Source: G963701675 sp963701675
GTDB taxonomy: Bacteria > Planctomycetota > Planctomycetia > Gemmatales > Gemmataceae
Reading direction: 5' to 3'
NCBI GenBank assembly: GCA_963701675.1
Contig: OY969623.1
Coordinates: 1,798,001-1,862,000, forward strand
Length of the DNA stretch: 64,000 nucleotides
The notes under the pieces were generated by a model. It was given only the letters and a program-made list of their open reading frames with translations, made no database searches and was not told the origin of the DNA. Shown here piece after piece: positions 60,114-64,000 of the stretch (positions are counted from its first letter, which is position 1; each line of letters starts with the position of its first letter). The position numbers and the translations under genes were made by a program.

Positions 60114-63100
60114 ATGGCTCGTGTTCGGAAACTTCGTGGCATTCGTCCGTTAGGTACCTTTCGACCCCTTGTTTTCCAGCTCGAGGATCGTCTGCCACCC
60201 GGCGATGTCTTTCATGCTGGCCTTGGCGTGGGTATAGCAGCCGACGCAATCCTCAACCGAACGGACGCGAAGAACCAAGCACCACGGATTGCCGTGGTTC
60301 TTGATTTGGCCGCGAATGAGGCCTCGACGGCGTTGAGGGATGACTCGCAGGTGTTTTCTGGAACCGCGCCGAACTATCAGAACCTTGAATCGCCGCCGAG
60401 CGAGATAATTCCTGCGGATGAGGGAGTAACTCCCTATTCCTTAGTGGACGTTGCGGTTCTGGGAAACGCAGAATTAACGACGCAGCTGGATGTGAATCCG
60501 TTTGAATCTGGACTTCCTGAGGCGGACAAACCGGGAACGGCCCCCGCAACCGAACTGATGAACGTGAAACTTCATTCGCCACTCGGCGACGAGCCCGGCA
60601 AATCGGCACCATTGGGTCATAACGTTACCGAGCCCCACATTTCTGGCTTTGGGACAGAATCGCAAACCACGACGGCGGACGTCGGACCCCAGACATCCGG
60701 TTCGAATCAACGACCAGATCACCGACCAGAGGGATCAAGCGGATCACGATTCGCATTTAACGACCCAGCGACGCTTTCACCCGTTCCGGTCGGAGTAGGG
60801 GGAAGTCCCGATTGCACGGTTGGGCTTGATGAGCTCATCGGCAGCGCTCCCGGCTATGGCGCGGGCGAATCCTCGATCATGACACTGGAGTACAATTACG
60901 ACCCCAATTCATGCCCTGACCAAGTACAGACTTTGCCTGGCACATTTGGCAACCAGGATCCGTGGGACACCCAGGCGCTCAGTTTTTCTGAGGCTCCGGT
61001 GCGATACTTTGATGGCACGGTTAAACTCAGCTTTAGTGATCTTGCGTCACATGGTTTTTCAACCCCCTGGGGCCATACGCGCAACTGGACCAATAACGCC
61101 GGGCAGTCGGAAAGTGCAGCCTGGAATCGGAATGGCCTGGGGACTGTGGTTACCCAAATGCCATATTTGCTTGCGCCGGAATCGCCCAGCCTCGACGAAT
61201 TGGTGGCCATCACCAATGGGTTCAATGCTTATCCGTTCTTCGATTGCGAATTCTGCAGTAATGTCTACAAAACGTCCGTGAATATGTGGCTGAAAGAGAT
61301 ACTCGCGGAAACGACCGTGGACTTGACTGATGTTTATGAGATGTCGGACACCGTCGGCAACAAGCTGTATTTCAAGCAAGCGGGACTCAAGTTCTTCAAG
61401 TTCGTCGATCGATATGGCCAGGAAACCAAAGTCGTTTCGTACTCAGGCACCAAGATTACGGAAGTGCAGCGCACCGACGGCACGGTTACGGAATCGTACT
61501 TCTATTCATACTTCAGTTCGGGCGCCAATGCCGGTGAGCTGGAAAGCGTGACGTTACGACGGAAATACTCCTCCACACAGGAGGAGTGGGATCCGATTCG
61601 CAAGGTGACGTTCTCGTATTACGAGACGTGCGAAGGTTGCTTTGGCATCACGAACAACTTGAAGACCGCCAAGATCTGGGATGGTGCCGATCAATTGCTC
61701 GATACGAAGTATTACAGGTATTGGACGGGAGAAGAAACGGAAGTTGAGGGTTACGACGGGGCGCTCAAGTTCGTATTTGAGCCTGCGTCCTACGCCCGTC
61801 TTGTGGCCTGGATGGAGGCCGAGACGTCCTACGATAATGTAGACGATCTGTCGGACACCGAAGTCGCGCCGTTCGCGGACTTTTATTTCGCATATGACAG
61901 CCAAGACCGGATAAGCACCGAGATCGTGCAAACCACCGGAAGTTCGCGGCCCACGACTTATGGAAGAGGCACGTTCACCTTCAACTATTACGACAACCCC
62001 AACATTTATCCCAACGCACCGGATCCGGAAGATCACAACCACTGGGCGGTTCGGACAATCGAGACATTGCCCGATCATGATGAAGAAAACGAAATCGTCA
62101 GCAGAAATGTGGTCTATACGAACGCCTACGGCGAAGTGACCCTTAAGGTCTACGAATCGGGCATAGGAGAAGACATAAGGCAATGGCCCGTGTATTTCCG
62201 ACGCGACGATCAGGGTCGCGTTCTCCTAAAGGCCTATCCGTCATCGTTCACAAAGTACAACGGCGCCTATTACAGTGAAGACCTCAACGATCTCATCGGT
62301 TTCGACGGTGATTCTCCGTACCTGCTGGACACGGCCGGACTGGTGGTAACCAAGGAATACGTCCCTGGCACCACCAGTGACGGGCAAGATTACTTGGCCG
62401 GTGCCTCGGTACAAAAAGGAGAAGACGGCAGTCCGATTGATCTGGTCTCGATTGGTTACACGTCGCACGAGAATGGCACCGGCGACAGCATTTTCCCCGT
62501 AGCTGAGTTCACCGCGTATAGCGCTGAGGGCACGTCCGGGGCACGGACAACGAGCTTCACGTATGCCGAGTGGTACGACGATACACATGGAATCAAGGAG
62601 ATGACGGTCAGTTGGCCAAAAGTCAGCGATGCGGAGCACGGCCCTGGGACTTCTGAAGCTGCCGATGAACGCACGGAGCGATTCAACACATATGGTCGCC
62701 CCGAATGGATAATGGACGGCGCTCTCGCAGACCCGGGGCATTTGATTCATTACCTCGAACATGATCTGGCGACCGGCGCGGTGACCAAATTGGTGAACGA
62801 TGTTGACACCACCAATGAAGACGATTTCGACCCGCAAGAGGATGTCCCGGAAGACTGGGAGACGGCCGAGGATCGTGGACTCCACATTCGCCAGGTGCGC
62901 GAAGTGGACGGGTTGGGACGCGAGACGCGATCGGAAACGACATCCAAAGATCAGTCAACGGGCAACGTCACGTGCACGACCTACGATGATGCAGCCCACG
63001 AAATGCGCATTTACCCTGGCTGGACCGGAACGACGACGACTGGACCGACGACTGTGTTGCGCGAGGACCGCGCGTCCAACCCCAGCTACGTGGAAACGCT

Positions 63101-64000
63101 GACCATGTCGGCGCCGCCGGATGAAGAGGACGACAAGCCAACCGGCGAAGAGGATATTGATGCGGTGCAGTCCCTCAGCCGAGTTTTCACCAGCGAAGGC
63201 GGGCAGGTTTCGCAGGTCGACGTTTACCATAGTCTCAATGGCCAAACATACACGGATGCGCCGGAGATCACCGAAGAGGGACGTTATCGCTGGACCTTTG
63301 GGTACGACGATCACGGCCGACCTAACCGGACACAGGTGCCCACCAACACCATCTATTTGACCGAATACGACGGGCTGGGTCGAGTCATCAATGAGTCCGT
63401 GGGGACGACCAATAACAATGCCGAGGTGGTGCGCGAATACGAATACGACGGCGGCCCAGAGAATATCGGGGACGGCAATCTGACGAAGATTATTGAGTAT
63501 CCGAGCACGGCGGACAATCCGGAAGATCAACGTGTGACCAAACTGTACTACGATTGGCGCAATCGGCTGGTGGCGAGCAAGGCTGGCGTTGACGATGAGG
63601 ACGAAGGCGACGAAGACGAAAACGTCAACCGGCCGCTCTTCGTCTACGCCTGGAACAACGTTGGCGATCTGCTCATGACCGAGCAATATGACGGTGACGC
63701 GGTGACCGAAGCGCCGTCGCCGGGTAGCGCGGATTGCGCGCGTGATGGGACGGGAGAGGATGATTTCGACCTACGGCGAAGCTGCTCCAGCACCGCCTAC
63801 GACGCCCAAGGCCGCCCATACGCCGAGTTTACTTACTCGGTTGATCAGGCGGATGGCAGCAGTTCAAGCAGCGACAAATTGACGGCTGGTCTCTGGTACG
63901 ATCGCCGCGGCAACGTGATAAAGACCGTGTCACCTGGCGGCTTAGTTTACAAGACCCAGTACGACGGATTGGGACGGCCGGTAAGTCAGTTCGTGAGCGA
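60114..64000 (+). CDS. Giant RHS/YD-repeat surface protein (continues beyond the window)
   Basis: Open for 1,295 codons from ATG 60114 to the window edge, with GAGGTGA six bases upstream of the start. The N-terminus carries the planctomycete leader (GTFRPLVFQLEDRLPPGDV). A low-complexity region is followed (about residue 250 on) by RHS-type sequence: WGHTRNWTNNAG, LYFKQAGLKFFKFVDRYGQET, VTFSYYETCEGCFGITNNLKTAKIW, and later YD repeats such as LTEYDGLGRVINES, LYYDWRNRLVA and YDGLGRPVSQF. RHS/YD repeats build a large hollow beta-shell that can enclose a C-terminal toxin or enzyme; that end lies outside the window. The planctomycete family with this opening is usually a secreted surface protein. 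It is longer than anything readable on the opposite strand. Confidence 0.92.
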   Translation, partial: MARVRKLRGIRPLGTFRPLVFQLEDRLPPGDVFHAGLGVGIAADAILNRTDAKNQAPRIAVVLDLAANEASTALRDDSQVFSGTAPNYQNLESPPSEIIPADEGVTPYSLVDVAVLGNAELTTQLDVNPFESGLPEADKPGTAPATELMNVKLHSPLGDEPGKSAPLGHNVTEPHISGFGTESQTTTADVGPQTSGSNQRPDHRPEGSSGSRFAFNDPATLSPVPVGVGGSPDCTVGLDELIGSAPGYGAGESSIMTLEYNYDPNSCPDQVQTLPGTFGNQDPWDTQALSFSEAPVRYFDGTVKLSFSDLASHGFSTPWGHTRNWTNNAGQSESAAWNRNGLGTVVTQMPYLLAPESPSLDELVAITNGFNAYPFFDCEFCSNVYKTSVNMWLKEILAETTVDLTDVYEMSDTVGNKLYFKQAGLKFFKFVDRYGQETKVVSYSGTKITEVQRTDGTVTESYFYSYFSSGANAGELESVTLRRKYSSTQEEWDPIRKVTFSYYETCEGCFGITNNLKTAKIWDGADQLLDTKYYRYWTGEETEVEGYDGALKFVFEPASYARLVAWMEAETSYDNVDDLSDTEVAPFADFYFAYDSQDRISTEIVQTTGSSRPTTYGRGTFTFNYYDNPNIYPNAPDPEDHNHWAVRTIETLPDHDEENEIVSRNVVYTNAYGEVTLKVYESGIGEDIRQWPVYFRRDDQGRVLLKAYPSSFTKYNGAYYSEDLNDLIGFDGDSPYLLDTAGLVVTKEYVPGTTSDGQDYLAGASVQKGEDGSPIDLVSIGYTSHENGTGDSIFPVAEFTAYSAEGTSGARTTSFTYAEWYDDTHGIKEMTVSWPKVSDAEHGPGTSEAADERTERFNTYGRPEWIMDGALADPGHLIHYLEHDLATGAVTKLVNDVDTTNEDDFDPQEDVPEDWETAEDRGLHIRQVREVDGLGRETRSETTSKDQSTGNVTCTTYDDAAHEMRIYPGWTGTTTTGPTTVLREDRASNPSYVETLTMSAPPDEEDDKPTGEEDIDAVQSLSRVFTSEGGQVSQVDVYHSLNGQTYTDAPEITEEGRYRWTFGYDDHGRPNRTQVPTNTIYLTEYDGLGRVINESVGTTNNNAEVVREYEYDGGPENIGDGNLTKIIEYPSTADNPEDQRVTKLYYDWRNRLVASKAGVDDEDEGDEDENVNRPLFVYAWNNVGDLLMTEQYDGDAVTEAPSPGSADCARDGTGEDDFDLRRSCSSTAYDAQGRPYAEFTYSVDQADGSSSSSDKLTAGLWYDRRGNVIKTVSPGGLVYKTQYDGLGRPVSQFVS

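Noticed and set aside
61554..63686. Minus-strand frames of about 200-245 residues opposite the RHS gene, with Val/Ile-rich sequence
   Set aside because: Shadows of the 1,295-codon plus-strand RHS frame, which has a ribosome binding site, a leader and YD repeats.

Overview
The window looks like the chromosome of a large-genome planctomycete (Gemmata/Pirellula-like, possibly metagenome-derived). Evidence: a DUF1559 pseudopilin with an H-x9-DG tail, several giant secreted repeat proteins whose N-termini carry the planctomycete LE(D/x)R-type leader (genes at 16090, 18746, 36827, 32747 and 60114), FG-GAP/VCBS, SBBP and RHS/YD-repeat proteins, a ThuA protein, a kinase-tail fragment of planctomycete type, and low gene density with many broken genes. 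No rRNA, tRNA or CRISPR array was recognised.

Layout. 1-6.3 kb: an FG-GAP gene fragment, a group II intron with its maturase (about 1397-3392, minus), a cardiolipin synthase-like gene with two compensating frameshifts, and a DUF1559 pseudopilin. 6.8-13.5 kb (plus): a signalling cluster made of a multi-PAS hybrid histidine kinase split by frameshifts, a second histidine kinase, a receiver-SpoIIE phosphatase (also frameshifted) and a BrkB/YihY membrane protein. 13.7-26 kb: small remnants of transposases and of a DUF2924/serine-recombinase cassette, lying among a chimeric esterase, a VCBS protein, a ThuA protein, a serine hydrolase, a LapA-like protein, an HU-like protein and several hypotheticals. 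26.1-32.7 kb: one 2,209-residue secreted SBBP/cadherin-like/PKD protein with a metzincin-like zinc site; the very long open frame on its opposite strand is a shadow. 33-39 kb: a beta-helix fragment, an alpha-toroid terpene-cyclase-like protein carrying CxxCH, and an SBBP-like secreted protein. 40-45 kb: an island that looks less GC-rich than its surroundings, with an HTH-STAND-TPR regulator, a DUF6817 protein, a cupin-like protein and a divergent membrane protein. 47-50 kb (minus): a likely two-gene operon of a class III nucleotide cyclase fused to an FCD ligand-sensor domain, followed by an MmgE/PrpD dehydratase. 50-59 kb: a WD40/kinase-tail chimera, a hypothetical gene, a SNF2 helicase plus SWIM protein operon, and a two-gene module of an HExxH protein plus a small winged-helix-like protein. 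60.1 kb to the end: a giant RHS/YD-repeat protein that runs off the window.

The most original item is the cyclase-FCD fusion next to PrpD, which suggests carboxylate sensing coupled directly to cyclic-nucleotide production. Next are the HExxH/winged-helix pair and the STAND/DUF6817/cupin island. The window has an unusual number of single-base frameshifts inside otherwise well-conserved genes, so sequencing error and real decay must be separated before the broken genes are interpreted.
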